DNA of 41,080 nucleotides, from NCBI RefSeq assembly GCF_000337415.1, contig NZ_AOJD01000035.1, positions 1 to 41,080 on the forward strand, written 5' to 3'. The notes under the pieces were generated by a model, which saw only the letters and a list, made by a program, of their open reading frames with translations, was not told the origin of the DNA and searched no databases. The translations under genes and the position numbers were made by a program. The stretch is from Halorubrum tebenquichense DSM 14210. Its GTDB lineage: Archaea; Halobacteriota; Halobacteria; Halobacteriales; Haloferacaceae. This document shows positions 8,506-16,710 of the stretch, one piece after another. Within the stretch, counting starts at the first letter, position 1, and each line of letters starts with the position of its first letter.

Positions 8506-8991
8506 TTACGGTCTCCGGACGCGGATCTGTCCGTCGGCCGCGACCGTGACGAACAGCCGGCGGCGGACCTCGCGGCCGTGGACCGCGTCGCCCGCGCGGT
8601 CGCCAATCGCTCGCATCAGCTCCGGGGCGGTCTGGTTCACCTTCACGCCGGCCTCATCGCAGGCGTCGTAGACGCGCTTGGGGGCGTCGTAGAGGTCGGT
8701 CCCCTCCTCGATCTCGACGCGGACCGGCGCTGACAGCGCCTCCGCGAACGCGACCGTCTCGCGGGCGCGCTCGACGTTGTCGCGGGCGCTCGCCTCGACG
8801 CTGGAGACGTTCGCGCGCGAGGTGCCGAGCCGGTCCGCGATGTCCGACTGCCGGAGCCCGCGCTCGCGGAGCGCCAGCACCTCCGCCTGTCGGCGGGTGA
8901 GCACGCTCTCGTCGGCGTCGAACCCCGCCCGGTCGAGGACCGAGTCGGCGTCGACGTCCGCGGGGTCGGAGTACCCGTCGTCTGCCACCAT
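8506..8991 (-). CDS. Tfx-family DNA-binding transcription regulator
   Basis: A 161-residue protein. A helix-turn-helix lies at about residues 31-70 (LTRRQAEVLALRERGLRQSD, then IADRLGTSRANVSSVE), the pattern of the archaeal Tfx family named after a Methanothermobacter regulator. The C-terminal half (VRVEIEEGTDLYDAPKRVYD and onward) is the Tfx-specific domain. I chose the ATG at 8991. A longer in-frame form starting at 9057 would add 22 residues of poor composition, and it is a T-rich element (TTTTTTGA on the minus strand, about 25-30 bases upstream) that fits a promoter for the shorter form. Target genes are unknown. Confidence 0.85.
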   Translation of the reverse strand: MVADDGYSDPADVDADSVLDRAGFDADESVLTRRQAEVLALRERGLRQSDIADRLGTSRANVSSVEASARDNVERARETVAFAEALSAPVRVEIEEGTDLYDAPKRVYDACDEAGVKVNQTAPELMRAIGDRAGDAVHGREVRRRLFVTVAADGQIRVRRP

Positions 8992-9065
8992 GCGATCACC
9001 GACGGGCCGGGCGGTCAAAAAACGGCGGTTTCGCCGGGCGGCGGACGGACCGACCACCTCGATCC

Positions 9066-9345
9066 GGCGCGCGCCTCCGAACGCCCGTCAGGGCGTGAGG
9101 AGCACGCGCGAGGGAGTCGGTCGCCGAGCGAAGCGACGGCGACCGACGAGGCTGGGGGGGGCGTGAGGTGCGGTTGCTGTGCGGTCGCGGTCGGGTGGGA
9201 CTCGAAGGGGCGGCCGCGAGGGCGAAGCCCGGCGAAGCAAGGACCGCAAGGAGCGAACGAAGTGAGCGACTGAGGACCACAGCGAGCCGCGCGAGTCCTC
9301 GCGGCTGGGGCTTCGGCGGTCGTGTCCGTAGAAGCAACTGCGTCG
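9066..9345 (-). repeat. Dispersed ~300-bp repeat, copy B
   Basis: A full copy on the minus strand, running from the segment ahead of CCGAAGCCCCAG (core at about 9305-9316) to GGCGCGCGCC at 9066-9075. Seen directly: a perfect 11-bp stem at 9116-9126/9137-9147 and a 6-bp stem at 9081-9086/9091-9096. Both sit exactly where copies C and D have stems of different sequence. An outer pairing of about nine bases (CCGCGAGG with CCTCGCGG) closes the first ~90 bases. ORFs crossing it are rich in the spurious SERSER pattern and are not genes. The 455-base space between the Tfx and TRAM genes holds only this element and unremarkable flanks. Confidence 0.88.
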
Positions 9346-9446
9346 CGGCGAGTAGCTAAGACTTCAGCCGCGTTCGCGTCGAAAAATCGATCGCAATCGG
9401 CGGCGTCCGGACTGTCCGTGGGGCGGGGGTCACCCCGAGACGCCGG

Positions 9447-9926
9447 TCACTTGCCCCAGAAGTTCTCGCGGCTGCCGAGTCGCTCGCGGTCCGGGCGGTC
9501 GCGGCGGTGATTCTCGTCGTCGTCCGCATCGATTTCGCCGTCGTCCGCGCCGGCCGCCTCGTCGTCGCCGTCCTCCTCGTCTTCCGGGTCGTCCGGGAGC
9601 CGCTCGACCACGTCCTGTGCCGTCGCGTGGCTGGACTTCACCCGGTGGATCTCGACCTCGGCGCGCGCCGGGGGGAGGAGGCCGTCGACGAGGATGATGA
9701 AGCCGTCGTCGGTGCGGCCGACGCCGGCACCGCTCTCGTGGATGTCGTCGACCTCGACCGTGACGACCTCACCGGGCTGGACCGGCTGCTGTTTCAGCTC
9801 GTAGATCGGCATGTCGTAGTGGTTACACCACTCCGCGCCGCCTTTGTTGCCGTAGTGTTGACACCCCATCCCCTCGATCCGTTCGTCGAAACTGGGGCAG
9901 TCGTCGGCGAGTGGACAGTCCGCCAT
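9447..9926 (-). CDS. TRAM-domain protein with N-terminal Cys-rich segment
   Basis: A 159-residue protein. Residues 1-40 contain Cys4, Cys10, Cys22 and Cys34 with nearby histidines, probably a small zinc-binding unit. Residues about 50-110 form a TRAM domain (PGEVVTVEVDDIHESGAGVG, then FIILVDGLLP), a predicted RNA-binding beta barrel also found in tRNA methylation enzymes. The tail is very acidic and ends in a basic stretch and ENFWGK. Haloarchaea carry many free-standing TRAM proteins, proposed as RNA chaperones (family knowledge). A strong promoter precedes it, giving a leaderless transcript. Confidence 0.88.
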   Translation of the reverse strand: MADCPLADDCPSFDERIEGMGCQHYGNKGGAEWCNHYDMPIYELKQQPVQPGEVVTVEVDDIHESGAGVGRTDDGFIILVDGLLPPARAEVEIHRVKSSHATAQDVVERLPDDPEDEEDGDDEAAGADDGEIDADDDENHRRDRPDRERLGSRENFWGK

Positions 9927-9950
9927 ACCGTAGGGGAGACCGGCCGCCGT

Positions 9951-9965
9951 TGTAAACGTTTTCGA
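9951..9965 (-). promoter_or_regulatory. Promoter (BRE plus TATA) of the TRAM gene
   Basis: On the minus strand the sequence reads CGAAAACGTTTACA: a BRE-like CGAAAA followed by TTTACA, centred about 27 bases before the ATG at 9926. It sits in an AT-richer patch than its surroundings. Confidence 0.6.
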
Positions 9966-10071
9966 CTCTCAGAGCGAAATTTCCGAAAACGGGCGATTCA
10001 CGCGGCCGAGCGTCGGCTGCTGAGGACGGCCGGGAACGCGGGTTCGACGGCGGCTGTACGTCGGGCGGACC

Positions 10072-10419
10072 TCAGAGGAACTCCCGGACCTCGGAGTACC
10101 ACATGTCGTGGTGGTCGACGGCGTCGATCGCCTCCGCGACGTCGACCGCGATGGCGTGCCAGCAGCGCTCGGAGGGGTCCTCGGGGTCGAGGTTGTACGT
10201 CGCGTCGGCGCAGTCGCACTCGCCGTCCTCGACCACGTACTCGTCCTCGTGGCCGACGACGACGGTGAAGTCGCGGTACTGTTTCACCCGCCCCTCGCCG
10301 ACGGCCTCGACGGCGCGCTGCCCGCGGTCGCCGTGTTCGTCGACGATGCCCGCGGCGATCGGGCCGGTCAGCTCTCCGGCCTCCGTGATCGCGGCGCGCC
10401 AGTCGTCGACCGGCTCCAT
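10072..10419 (-). CDS. SWIM zinc-finger protein
   Basis: A 115-residue protein. The C-terminal half carries CDC, then a 15-residue spacer, then CWH, fitting the SWIM pattern CxCx(n)CxH predicted to bind zinc and nucleic acid or protein. The N-terminal half has no recognised domain. Homologues are common single genes in haloarchaea; partners are unknown here. On the minus strand an AGGAGGG-like element ends three bases before the ATG, while a TATA-like element lies about 27 bases upstream, so the transcript may in fact be leaderless. Confidence 0.8.
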   Translation of the reverse strand: MEPVDDWRAAITEAGELTGPIAAGIVDEHGDRGQRAVEAVGEGRVKQYRDFTVVVGHEDEYVVEDGECDCADATYNLDPEDPSERCWHAIAVDVAEAIDAVDHHDMWYSEVREFL

Positions 10420-10443
10420 GTACCCTCCTTTTCGGGCGGTCGG

Positions 10444-10450
10444 TTAAATC
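10444..10450 (-). promoter_or_regulatory. TATA-like box of the SWIM gene
   Basis: GATTTAA on the minus strand lies about 27 bases before the ATG at 10419. A GGAGGG sequence at 10423-10428 lies between it and the start. Confidence 0.5.
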
Positions 10451-10507
10451 CCGTCGGTCAGGAGAAACGGGATCGGCTCCTTCGGACGCGAACGCCGGAC
10501 CCGGCGG

Positions 10508-10879
10508 TCACGGTCGCGGCAGCGCCCCGGACTCGTAGACCGGTTCCATGAGGAGCGCGACGGCGACCGCGAACGGGAACGAGTACGACTCGGACGCGTC
10601 GAAGGAGACGCCGATCAGTCGGCCGCTGAGCGCTCCGACAACCGCCATTAGGATGAGAAGTCCGAACGCCGTGAACCCGAACCGCCAGAGCCGTCCGACG
10701 TCCAGATCGGGACGCAGCCGGAGCAGTCCGAGCGCGACGGCGAGCGAAGCGACGAGTCCGGTTATTCCTTCGACGGTCGGCGAGACGGACGAGACGGTCC
10801 CGACGGTGAACCACGTGAGCTGTCCGACGGTGAGACAGAGCGCGATCCACGCCTCGACGACGCGACGCGGGGAGGGCAT
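10508..10879 (-). CDS. Small integral membrane protein
   Basis: A 123-residue protein starting MPSPRRVVEAWIALCLTVGQ. It has three or four hydrophobic segments (about 9-30, 38-55, 66-90 and 100-115). No family is recognised. The reading frame stays open for another 100 codons upstream, but that part runs through repeat copy C and an AT-rich promoter region, so I placed the start at the ATG at 10879. An A-rich stretch (AAAAAACTTC on the minus strand) about 25-30 bases upstream may be its promoter. Function unknown. Confidence 0.65.
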   Translation of the reverse strand: MPSPRRVVEAWIALCLTVGQLTWFTVGTVSSVSPTVEGITGLVASLAVALGLLRLRPDLDVGRLWRFGFTAFGLLILMAVVGALSGRLIGVSFDASESYSFPFAVAVALLMEPVYESGALPRP

Positions 10880-10943
10880 ACCGATCGTTGATCGCCCTCG
10901 GTGAAGTTTTTTCCGGACAGAGTCTTTGTGATAACATATTTCA

Positions 10944-11282
10944 TTTATAAATCGCCGATCGATACGAGGACGAACACCACCGAAGCCCCAGTCGCTCGGC
11001 CGTACGTGATCGGTTTCGCGGATAGTAGCTCCGTGACCGAGACCACCGAAGCCCCAGCCACGAGGACTCGCGCGACTCGCTGCGCTCCTCAGTCGCTCAC
11101 TTCGTTCGCTCCTTGCGGTGCTTGCGTCGTCGTGCTTCGCCCTCGCGACTGCCCCTTCGAGTCCCGCCCCACTCCGCACAGCAACCGCACCTCACGCCTC
11201 CCCAGCCTCGTCGCTCACTTCGTTCGCGACTCCCTCGCGCGTGCTGTCTCGCGGCGCTTCGCGCCGCTCGCAGGCACGCGCC
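10944..11282 (+). repeat. Dispersed ~300-bp repeat, copy C, with its own TATA box
   Basis: Begins with TTTATAAATCGCCG (10944-10957), almost the same as in front of copy D. The core CGAAGCCCCAG occurs twice (about 10981 and 11045), so the head of the element is duplicated. The conserved middle (CCTTGCGG, then CCCCTTCGAGTC, then CCGCACCTCACGCC) is followed by an imperfect stem at 11210-11214/11226-11230 and a perfect 7-bp stem at 11251-11257/11261-11267, and ends at AGGCACGCG. It fills most of the 442-base gap between the small membrane gene and pccA; the remainder is AT-rich promoter sequence for the minus-strand gene. Confidence 0.88.
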
Positions 11283-11321
11283 GACAGGGTGGAAAAGACG
11301 GGTTTCGCGGCGTGTGACGGG

Positions 11322-13217
11322 TTACTCCAGTACGATCAGCACGTCGCCCATATCGACGCTGTCGCCCTCGCCGACGTGGACGCTCGCGACGGTGCCGCCG
11401 CGCTCGGCGACCACGTCGTTCTCCATCTTCATCGCTTCGAGGACGCAGACCACGTCGCCGGCCGCGACCTCGTCGCCCTCGCTCACGTCGACCGAGAGGA
11501 TCGTCCCCTGCATCTCCGCGTCGATCGACTCGCCGCCCTCGGCGACGTCGACCCCGTCGTCGCCCCCGTCGTCGGACGTCGCCTGCGGGGGGCGCTGCTG
11601 GCCGCCCGCGCCACCGCCCCCGCTCTCCGGGACCGGGATGGCGGGCGCGCCGCGCTCCTCCAGTTCGACGTCGAAGCGCTTGCCGTTCACCTCGACGGTG
11701 AACTCGCGTTCGGTCACCTCCTCGTCGTCGTCGCCCGCGCTCGCCGTCTCGGAGCCCCACCGCTCCTGCGCGTCGGCGACGAGGTCGGCGTCTAACTCCT
11801 CGTCGAGGTACTTCGTCGTGTGCGTGCCGTCGACGAAGCGCTCGTCGTCGAGCATGAGCCGGTGGAACGGGACGATGGTGACGACGCCGTCGATGTCGTA
11901 CTCTGTGAGCGCGCGCTTCGACCGCGCGAGACACTCCTCGCGGTCCGGGGCCCACACGATCAGCTTCGCGATCATCGAGTCGTAGTCGGTGACCAGCTCG
12001 TCGCCCTGCCGGAGCGCGTCGTCGACGCGCACGCCGATCCCGCCCGGCGGGTCGTACGTCTCCAGCGACCCCTCGTTTGCGGGCTGGAAGTCGTTCGCCG
12101 CGTTCTCGGCGTTGATCCGGAACTCGATCGCGTGGCCCTCCAGCTCGACGTCGTCCTGCGAGACGGACATCCCCTCGCCGCTGGCGACCCGGAGCTGCTC
12201 TTTGACGATGTCGATCCCCGTCAGCGCCTCGGTGACGGTGTGTTCGACCTGAATGCGGGTGTTGACTTCGAGGAAGTAGAAGTTCGTCTCCGGGCCGAGC
12301 GGCTCGGACGGGTCGCGGTCGGGGTCCTCCTCGACGAGGAACTCGACCGTCCCGGCGTTGGTGTAGTCGGCGGCGGCGACGCCCCGGCGGGCGGCCTCGC
12401 CGATCTGCTCGCGCAGTTCGTCGGAGAGCGCGGGTGAGGGCCCCTCCTCGATCACCTTCTGGTGGCGGCGCTGGAGCGAGCAGTCGCGCTCGCCGAGGTG
12501 GACCACGTCGCTCTCGGCGACCGAGGCGTCGCCGGCGTCCTCGCCGCCCGACCCCGCGGCGGGGTCGTCTGCGACGATCTGGACCTCCACGTGGCGGGGG
12601 GTCTTGAGGTAGCGTTCGAGGTACACCGAGTCGTTCGAGAAGTACGCCTCGCCCTCGCGTTTCGCCGATTCGAGCGCCTCCTCGGCCTCGTCGGCGCTCT
12701 CGACGACCTTCATCCCGCGACCGCCGCCGCCGCCCTCGGCCTTGATGGCGACGGGGTAGCCGTACTCGTCGCCGAACTCGGTCACCGCCTCCACGTCGGT
12801 GACCGGCTCCGTCGTCCCGGGGACGATCGGGACGCCCGCGTCGTCCATCACGCGGCGCGCGTGGGTCTTCTCGCCGAGGCGCTCCATCGCGTCGCTCTCG
12901 GGGCCGATCCACGTGATCCCGTCGGCCGCTTCGACGCGGGCCGCGAAGTCGGCGTTCTCCGCGAGGAAGCCGTAGCCGGGGTGGATCGCGTCGGCGTCGG
13001 CCGCGCGCGCCGCCTCGACGACCGCCTCGCCGTCGAGGTAGGAGTCGGCCGCGCGCGCCGGCCCGACGTTGTACGCCTCGTCCGCGTACCGGACGTGGCC
13101 GCCGTGTTTGTCGGCGTCGCTGTAGACGGCGACGGTGTCGACGCCGAGCTCCGCACAGGCGCGCATCACTCGGACCGCGATCTCGCCGCGGTTCGCCACG
13201 AGAACCTTATCGAACAT
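11322..13217 (-). CDS. pccA: Acyl-CoA (propionyl-CoA) carboxylase biotin subunit
   Basis: A 631-residue alpha subunit combining biotin carboxylase and biotin carrier. The N-terminal [20 protein letters not shown] is the biotin carboxylase start; the ATP-grasp glycine loop ([10 protein letters not shown]) and [10 protein letters not shown] follow. The C-terminal carrier holds VLEAMKMEN, whose central lysine carries biotin. It carboxylates biotin with bicarbonate and ATP and passes the carboxyl group to PccB. I chose the ATG at 13217, since an in-frame upstream start adds only six atypical residues. pccB and pccX lie 0.6 kb upstream on the same strand, separated by a small opposite gene. The acyl-CoA specificity (propionyl versus acetyl) cannot be read with certainty. 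Confidence 0.93.
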   Translation of the reverse strand: MFDKVLVANRGEIAVRVMRACAELGVDTVAVYSDADKHGGHVRYADEAYNVGPARAADSYLDGEAVVEAARAADADAIHPGYGFLAENADFAARVEAADGITWIGPESDAMERLGEKTHARRVMDDAGVPIVPGTTEPVTDVEAVTEFGDEYGYPVAIKAEGGGGGRGMKVVESADEAEEALESAKREGEAYFSNDSVYLERYLKTPRHVEVQIVADDPAAGSGGEDAGDASVAESDVVHLGERDCSLQRRHQKVIEEGPSPALSDELREQIGEAARRGVAAADYTNAGTVEFLVEEDPDRDPSEPLGPETNFYFLEVNTRIQVEHTVTEALTGIDIVKEQLRVASGEGMSVSQDDVELEGHAIEFRINAENAANDFQPANEGSLETYDPPGGIGVRVDDALRQGDELVTDYDSMIAKLIVWAPDREECLARSKRALTEYDIDGVVTIVPFHRLMLDDERFVDGTHTTKYLDEELDADLVADAQERWGSETASAGDDDEEVTEREFTVEVNGKRFDVELEERGAPAIPVPESGGGGAGGQQRPPQATSDDGGDDGVDVAEGGESIDAEMQGTILSVDVSEGDEVAAGDVVCVLEAMKMENDVVAERGGTVASVHVGEGDSVDMGDVLIVLE

Positions 13218-13352
13218 TCCTGTCGGTTCTTCCACGAACTGCTACCAAACTCTGTCGGTCCGCGACGGGGCGCGGCGGGGCGCGGCGGGGCCGACGCCGA
13301 CCGGCGGAACGTGTCGAGACGGTTAAGGGGGCCCCGGGCGACACGACGAGGT

Positions 13353-13580
13353 ATGCTCGACGCGGGAAACCCGTACGTGCTGCCGTCGACGCTGGCCGGG
13401 GCCGCCGTCTACCTCGGCCTCACGGTCGTCACCGACGCGTCGCTGCCGATTCGGATCGGCGCGCTCCTCGCGTTCGTCGTCGTCGTGCCGACCGCCCTCA
13501 ACCGACTCCTCGGCGGGCGCGAACCGTCGGAAGGCCTCGGCGGGGACGACGAGCCGACCGGCGACGAGGGAGCGCGCTGA
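13353..13580 (+). CDS. Small two-helix membrane protein
   Basis: A 75-residue protein starting MLDAGNPYVLPSTLAGAAVY. It has two predicted membrane helices (about 8-27 and 32-52) and a short acidic tail. It lies on the plus strand between pccA and pccX, which are both on the minus strand. A TTAAGG element about 27 bases before the ATG may be its promoter. It resembles the short hypothetical membrane proteins common in haloarchaea; no function can be given. Its position may be chance. Confidence 0.65.
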   Translation: MLDAGNPYVLPSTLAGAAVYLGLTVVTDASLPIRIGALLAFVVVVPTALNRLLGGREPSEGLGGDDEPTGDEGAR

Positions 13581-13609
13581 GCGCGCGACCGAGAGACGCG
13601 TTACCACAG

Positions 13610-13735
13610 GTATATATGTCAGCGGACGAACCTGCGAACGCGCCCTGAGCCAGGGCCGAGTCGACGGCGCGACGGTTCGACGCCGCGTCGTCGGGGGAAT
13701 GTGCGCGGCCGGACGCCTCCGCGTCCGGGAGTTCC
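13610..13735 (+). ncRNA. Candidate small structured RNA
   Basis: A strong TATA box (GTATATATG, 13610-13618) stands in the space between two convergent genes, where neither needs a promoter. About 25 bases later come a 6-bp hairpin GCCCTG/CAGGGC (13642-13647/13651-13656), an imperfect pairing region and a perfect 8-bp hairpin CCGGACGC/GCGTCCGG (13709-13716/13721-13728). Only a ten-codon ORF follows the box. No T-run terminator is visible, so the 3' end is a guess. The rest of the gap to 13816 shows nothing else. Confidence 0.4.
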
Positions 13736-13816
13736 GTTCGACGTGTCCGGGTCCCGATACCGGCCGGTCCGGCGGTCGGTAGGGTCTCGGGACGGGGCGT
13801 TCGGCGCGACGGACGC

Positions 13817-14158
13817 TCAGAACCGGTCGCTCCGCCCGGCCGCGGTCCACGGGTCCGTCGGCGCGTCCGCGGGCACGCGCACCCGGCGTCGGTGGAGCCG
13901 GTCGATCCGGCCGGCGAGCCCCCACCGGTCCTCCTCGCGGCCGTCGTCCGGGTCCCCCGCGGCGGCCGCGGCGGCGAGTTCGCCGTCGCGCAGGTGGGCG
14001 GCGACCGCCGCGGCGATGGCGGCCGCCTCCTCGTCGCCCGCGTCGTCGGGGATCGACAGGCCGGCGAGCGCGGCCGCCGCGGGGTCCACCCCCTCGCCGA
14101 CGGCCGCCTCCGCGTCGCCTGCCGGCCCCCCGTCGGCCGGGTCGTCGTCGACCGCCAT
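13817..14158 (-). CDS. pccX: Small acyl-CoA carboxylase subunit, PccX/epsilon-like
   Basis: A 113-residue acidic protein whose ATG overlaps the pccB stop by one base (TGATG), indicating translational coupling. The C-terminus ([16 protein letters not shown]) resembles the end of the acyl-CoA carboxylase epsilon family, and a helical Ala-rich stretch ([14 protein letters not shown]) fits its N-terminal part. In Haloferax mediterranei a small subunit called PccX, encoded with pccB, is needed for propionyl-CoA carboxylase activity (established knowledge, recalled). The assignment here rests on position, size and the C-terminal pattern. Confidence 0.72.
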   Translation of the reverse strand: MAVDDDPADGGPAGDAEAAVGEGVDPAAAALAGLSIPDDAGDEEAAAIAAAVAAHLRDGELAAAAAAGDPDDGREEDRWGLAGRIDRLHRRRVRVPADAPTDPWTAAGRSDRF

Positions 14159-15702
14159 CAGATCGGGATGTTTCCGTGCTTCTTGGCGGGCTGGTCCGTG
14201 CTCTTCCCCTTCAGCATCTTCAGGTCTTGGATGAGGCGCGCGCGGGTCTCGGTCGGCTCGATGACGTCGTCGACGAAGCCGCGGTCGGCGGCGGTGTAGG
14301 GGTTCGCGAACTCCTCGCGGTACTCGTCGATCAGCTCCTGCCTGCGCGCGTCCGGATCGTCCGCCTCGGCGAGCTCCTCCCGGTAGAGGACGTTGACGGC
14401 CCCCTTGGGTCCCATCACGGCGATCTCGGCGGTCGGCCACGCGTAGTTCACGTCGCCGCCGATGTGCTTCGACGACATCACGCAGTAGGCCCCGCCGTAC
14501 GCCTTCCGGGTGATGACGGTGAGAAGCGGGACGGTCGCCTCCGAGAAGGCGTACAGCAGCTTCGCGCCGTGACGGATGATTCCGTTGTGCTCCTGGTCGG
14601 TGCCGGGCATGAAGCCGGGCACGTCCTCGAAGGTGACGATGGGGATGTTGAACGCGTCACAGAAGCGGACGAACCGCGCGCCCTTCTGGCTCGACTCGAT
14701 GTCGAGGGTGCCGGCGTTCACCCGGGGGTTGTTCGCGACGACCCCGACGGAGTGGCCGTCGAGGCGGGCGAAGCCGACGACGATGTTCTTCGCGAAGTTC
14801 TCCTGCACCTCGAAGAAGGAGCCCTCGTCGGCGACGCTGCCGATCACGTCCTTCATGTCGTACGGCTTGCGGGGCGCGTCGGGGACGATTTCGGCCAGTT
14901 CGTCGTCGGCGCGCTCGGGGTCGTCCCACGGCTCGACGCGCGGCGGGTCCTCGACGTTGTTCGCGGGGAGATACGAGAGCAGGCGAGCGATGTTGTCTAA
15001 CGCCTCCTCCTCGCTCTCCTCGGCGAAGTGCGCGACGCCGGAGGTCGACGTGTGGGTGACCGCGCCGCCCAGCTCCTCGAAGCTCACCTCCTCGCCGGTG
15101 ACCGTCTCGATCACGTCCGGCCCGGTGATGAACATGTGCGAGGTGTCCTTCACCATGAACGTGAAGTCCGTGATGGCGGGCGAGTACACCGCGCCGCCCG
15201 CGCACGGCCCCATGATCGCCGAGATCTGCGGGATGACGCCCGACGCCTCCGTGTTGCGTCGGAATATCTCCGCGAAGCCGCCGAGCGAGGCGACGCCCTC
15301 CTGAATCCGCGCGCCGGCGGAGTCGTTGAGGCCGACGACGGGCGCGCCCACGTCCATCGCCTTGTCCATCACCTTACACACCTTCTCGGCGAACACCTCG
15401 CCGAGCGACCCGCCGAAGACGGTGAAGTCGTGCGCGAACACGAACGTCTTCCGCCCGTTCACCTCGCCGTAGCCGGTCACCACGCCGTCGCCCGGGATCT
15501 GTTTCTCCTCCATCCCGAAGGTGTGGTTGCGGTGGGTGCGGAACCGGTCGAACTCGTGGAAGGTGCCGTCGTCGAGGAAGTAGTCGATCCGCTCGCGGGC
15601 GGTCATCTTCCCCTTGTCGTGTTGCGACTGGATCCGGTCTTCGCCCCCGCCCTTCGCCGCCCGCTCGCGGCGCTCGCGAAGGTCTTCGATGCGGTCGTCC
15701 AT
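14158..15702 (-). CDS. pccB: Acyl-CoA (propionyl-CoA) carboxylase carboxyltransferase subunit
   Basis: A 514-residue beta subunit with the two crotonase-like halves of carboxyltransferase. Visible family segments include [53 protein letters not shown] and [10 protein letters not shown]. It transfers the carboxyl group from biotin on PccA to propionyl- or acetyl-CoA. The ATG at 15702 ([13 protein letters not shown]) matches the usual start; an upstream TTG would add 18 poorly fitting residues. It is co-directional and overlapping with pccX. Divergent from the rpl1 operon, it shares a 369-base upstream region with it. Confidence 0.94.
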   Translation of the reverse strand: MDDRIEDLRERRERAAKGGGEDRIQSQHDKGKMTARERIDYFLDDGTFHEFDRFRTHRNHTFGMEEKQIPGDGVVTGYGEVNGRKTFVFAHDFTVFGGSLGEVFAEKVCKVMDKAMDVGAPVVGLNDSAGARIQEGVASLGGFAEIFRRNTEASGVIPQISAIMGPCAGGAVYSPAITDFTFMVKDTSHMFITGPDVIETVTGEEVSFEELGGAVTHTSTSGVAHFAEESEEEALDNIARLLSYLPANNVEDPPRVEPWDDPERADDELAEIVPDAPRKPYDMKDVIGSVADEGSFFEVQENFAKNIVVGFARLDGHSVGVVANNPRVNAGTLDIESSQKGARFVRFCDAFNIPIVTFEDVPGFMPGTDQEHNGIIRHGAKLLYAFSEATVPLLTVITRKAYGGAYCVMSSKHIGGDVNYAWPTAEIAVMGPKGAVNVLYREELAEADDPDARRQELIDEYREEFANPYTAADRGFVDDVIEPTETRARLIQDLKMLKGKSTDQPAKKHGNIPI

Positions 15703-15840
15703 CGTCACGGCGGACCACCCTGCGTCATTACCTCGTGGGTCGGCGAGCGCCGTCAAAAGGGTTCCCCTATCCGACGTTTTCGGCTTCGACGGGCGTCGAA
15801 TCGCCGCCGCGGCCGGGCGGTCGCGGTCGAGTTCGTCGCT

Positions 15841-15889
15841 GTCCGGCGGCTAGTCGCCGTCCTCCTCGTCGTCGTCCGGCGGCTAGTCG
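15841..15889. repeat. Duplicated 16-bp motif upstream of pccB and rpl1
   Basis: GTCCGGCGGCTAGTCG occurs at 15841-15856 and 15874-15889, 33 bases apart (three helical turns), and a partial third copy (TCCGGCGGC) follows at about 15893. The motif contains CGGCG and in the first copy is followed by CCG, forming CGGCG/CGCCG. It lies in the intergenic region between divergent pccB and rpl1. The rest of that region shows only the rpl1 promoter and leader. Confidence 0.6.
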
Positions 15890-15980
15890 TCCTCCGGCGG
15901 CCGCCTTCCCTCGACCACCCACCCGCGACCGCCCGCACAGGCCCTGTCTTCGGTTCGCACGCGGACGGGCGGTTCGACGC

Positions 15981-15988
15981 TTTTAAAC
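15981..15988 (+). promoter_or_regulatory. rpl1 operon TATA box
   Basis: TTTTAAAC precedes the L1 reading frame by about 88 bases. Transcription would start near 16010, giving a leader of about 60 bases that begins close to the L1-binding-like hairpin. Confidence 0.65.
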
Positions 15989-16002
15989 CTCCGATGAACC
16001 AC

Positions 16003-16045
16003 TCTCCGATGAGACAGGCTTCGCCTGTTTCACTGACCCGTAGGA
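16003..16045 (+). promoter_or_regulatory. L1-binding-site mimic in the rpl1 leader
   Basis: A stem GACAGGC/GCCTGTT with a three-base loop (about 16012-16028) is flanked by GATGA on the left and CACTGACCCGTA on the right, and closed by CTCC (16004-16007) with GGAG (16042-16045). The TGACCCGTA segment resembles the L1 site of 23S rRNA. Archaeal L1 is known to repress its own mRNA by binding such a mimic, and a comparable leader was described for the Halobacterium L1 transcript. Binding here is inference. Confidence 0.65.
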
Positions 16046-16071
16046 GCGACCTGCGTACTACGGAGGTGAAA

Positions 16072-16710
16072 ATGGCAGACACAATACAAGAGGCCGTAAC
16101 CCTCGCACTCGACGATGCGCCCGAGCGGAACTTCCGCGAGACCGTGGACATCGCGATCAACCTGCGAGACCTCGACCTCAACGATCCGTCGAACCGTATC
16201 GACGAGTCCGTCGTGCTGCCGGCTGGAACGGGGCAGGAGACACAGATCGTCGTCTTCGCGGAGGGCGAAACCGCCGTCCGCGCAGAGGAGGTCGCTGACG
16301 AAGTGCTCGACAGCGACGCCCTCGAAGACTTAGGAGACGACGACGACCGCGCAAAGGACCTGGCCGACGATACTGACTTCTTCGTCGCAGAGGCCAACCT
16401 GATGCAGGACATCGGTCGGTACCTCGGTACCGTCCTCGGTCCGCGCGGGAAGATGCCTACCCCACTACAGCCGGACGACGACGTCGTCGACACAGTCAAC
16501 CGGATGAAGAACACGGTGCAGCTCCGGTCGCGCGACCGGCGCACGTTCCACACCCGCGTCGGTGCCGAAGACATGGGCGCTGACGCGATCTCGGACAACA
16601 TCGACGTCATCATCCGGCGACTCGAAGCAGACCTCGAGAAGGGGCCGCTCAACATCGACGGGATCTACGTGAAGACCACGATGGGTCCCGCGAAGGAGGT
16701 GCCCGTATGA
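16072..16710 (+). CDS. rpl1: 50S ribosomal protein L1
   Basis: A 212-residue L1 protein of the L1 stalk near the ribosomal E site, and probable autogenous repressor of this operon. Family segments are clear: [14 protein letters not shown], and VRxGxxxM-like [13 protein letters not shown] near residue 165. The N-terminus has the archaeal form without the long bacterial extension. A Shine-Dalgarno GGAGGTGA ends two bases before the ATG at 16072, unusual among the mostly leaderless genes here and consistent with the long regulatory leader. The stop overlaps the rpl10 ATG (ATGA). Confidence 0.97.
   Translation: MADTIQEAVTLALDDAPERNFRETVDIAINLRDLDLNDPSNRIDESVVLPAGTGQETQIVVFAEGETAVRAEEVADEVLDSDALEDLGDDDDRAKDLADDTDFFVAEANLMQDIGRYLGTVLGPRGKMPTPLQPDDDVVDTVNRMKNTVQLRSRDRRTFHTRVGAEDMGADAISDNIDVIIRRLEADLEKGPLNIDGIYVKTTMGPAKEVPV

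Noticed and set aside
9168-9359. Short ORFs inside the dispersed repeat, also at 40008-40487
   Set aside because: Each copy is open in several frames with unrelated amino acid sequences. Conservation follows stems and linkers, not a reading frame.
10880-11179. N-terminal extension of the small membrane protein
   Set aside because: It would read through the TATA-like leader and repeat copy C and contains the SERSER and GWGFGG pattern that marks this repeat in other frames too.
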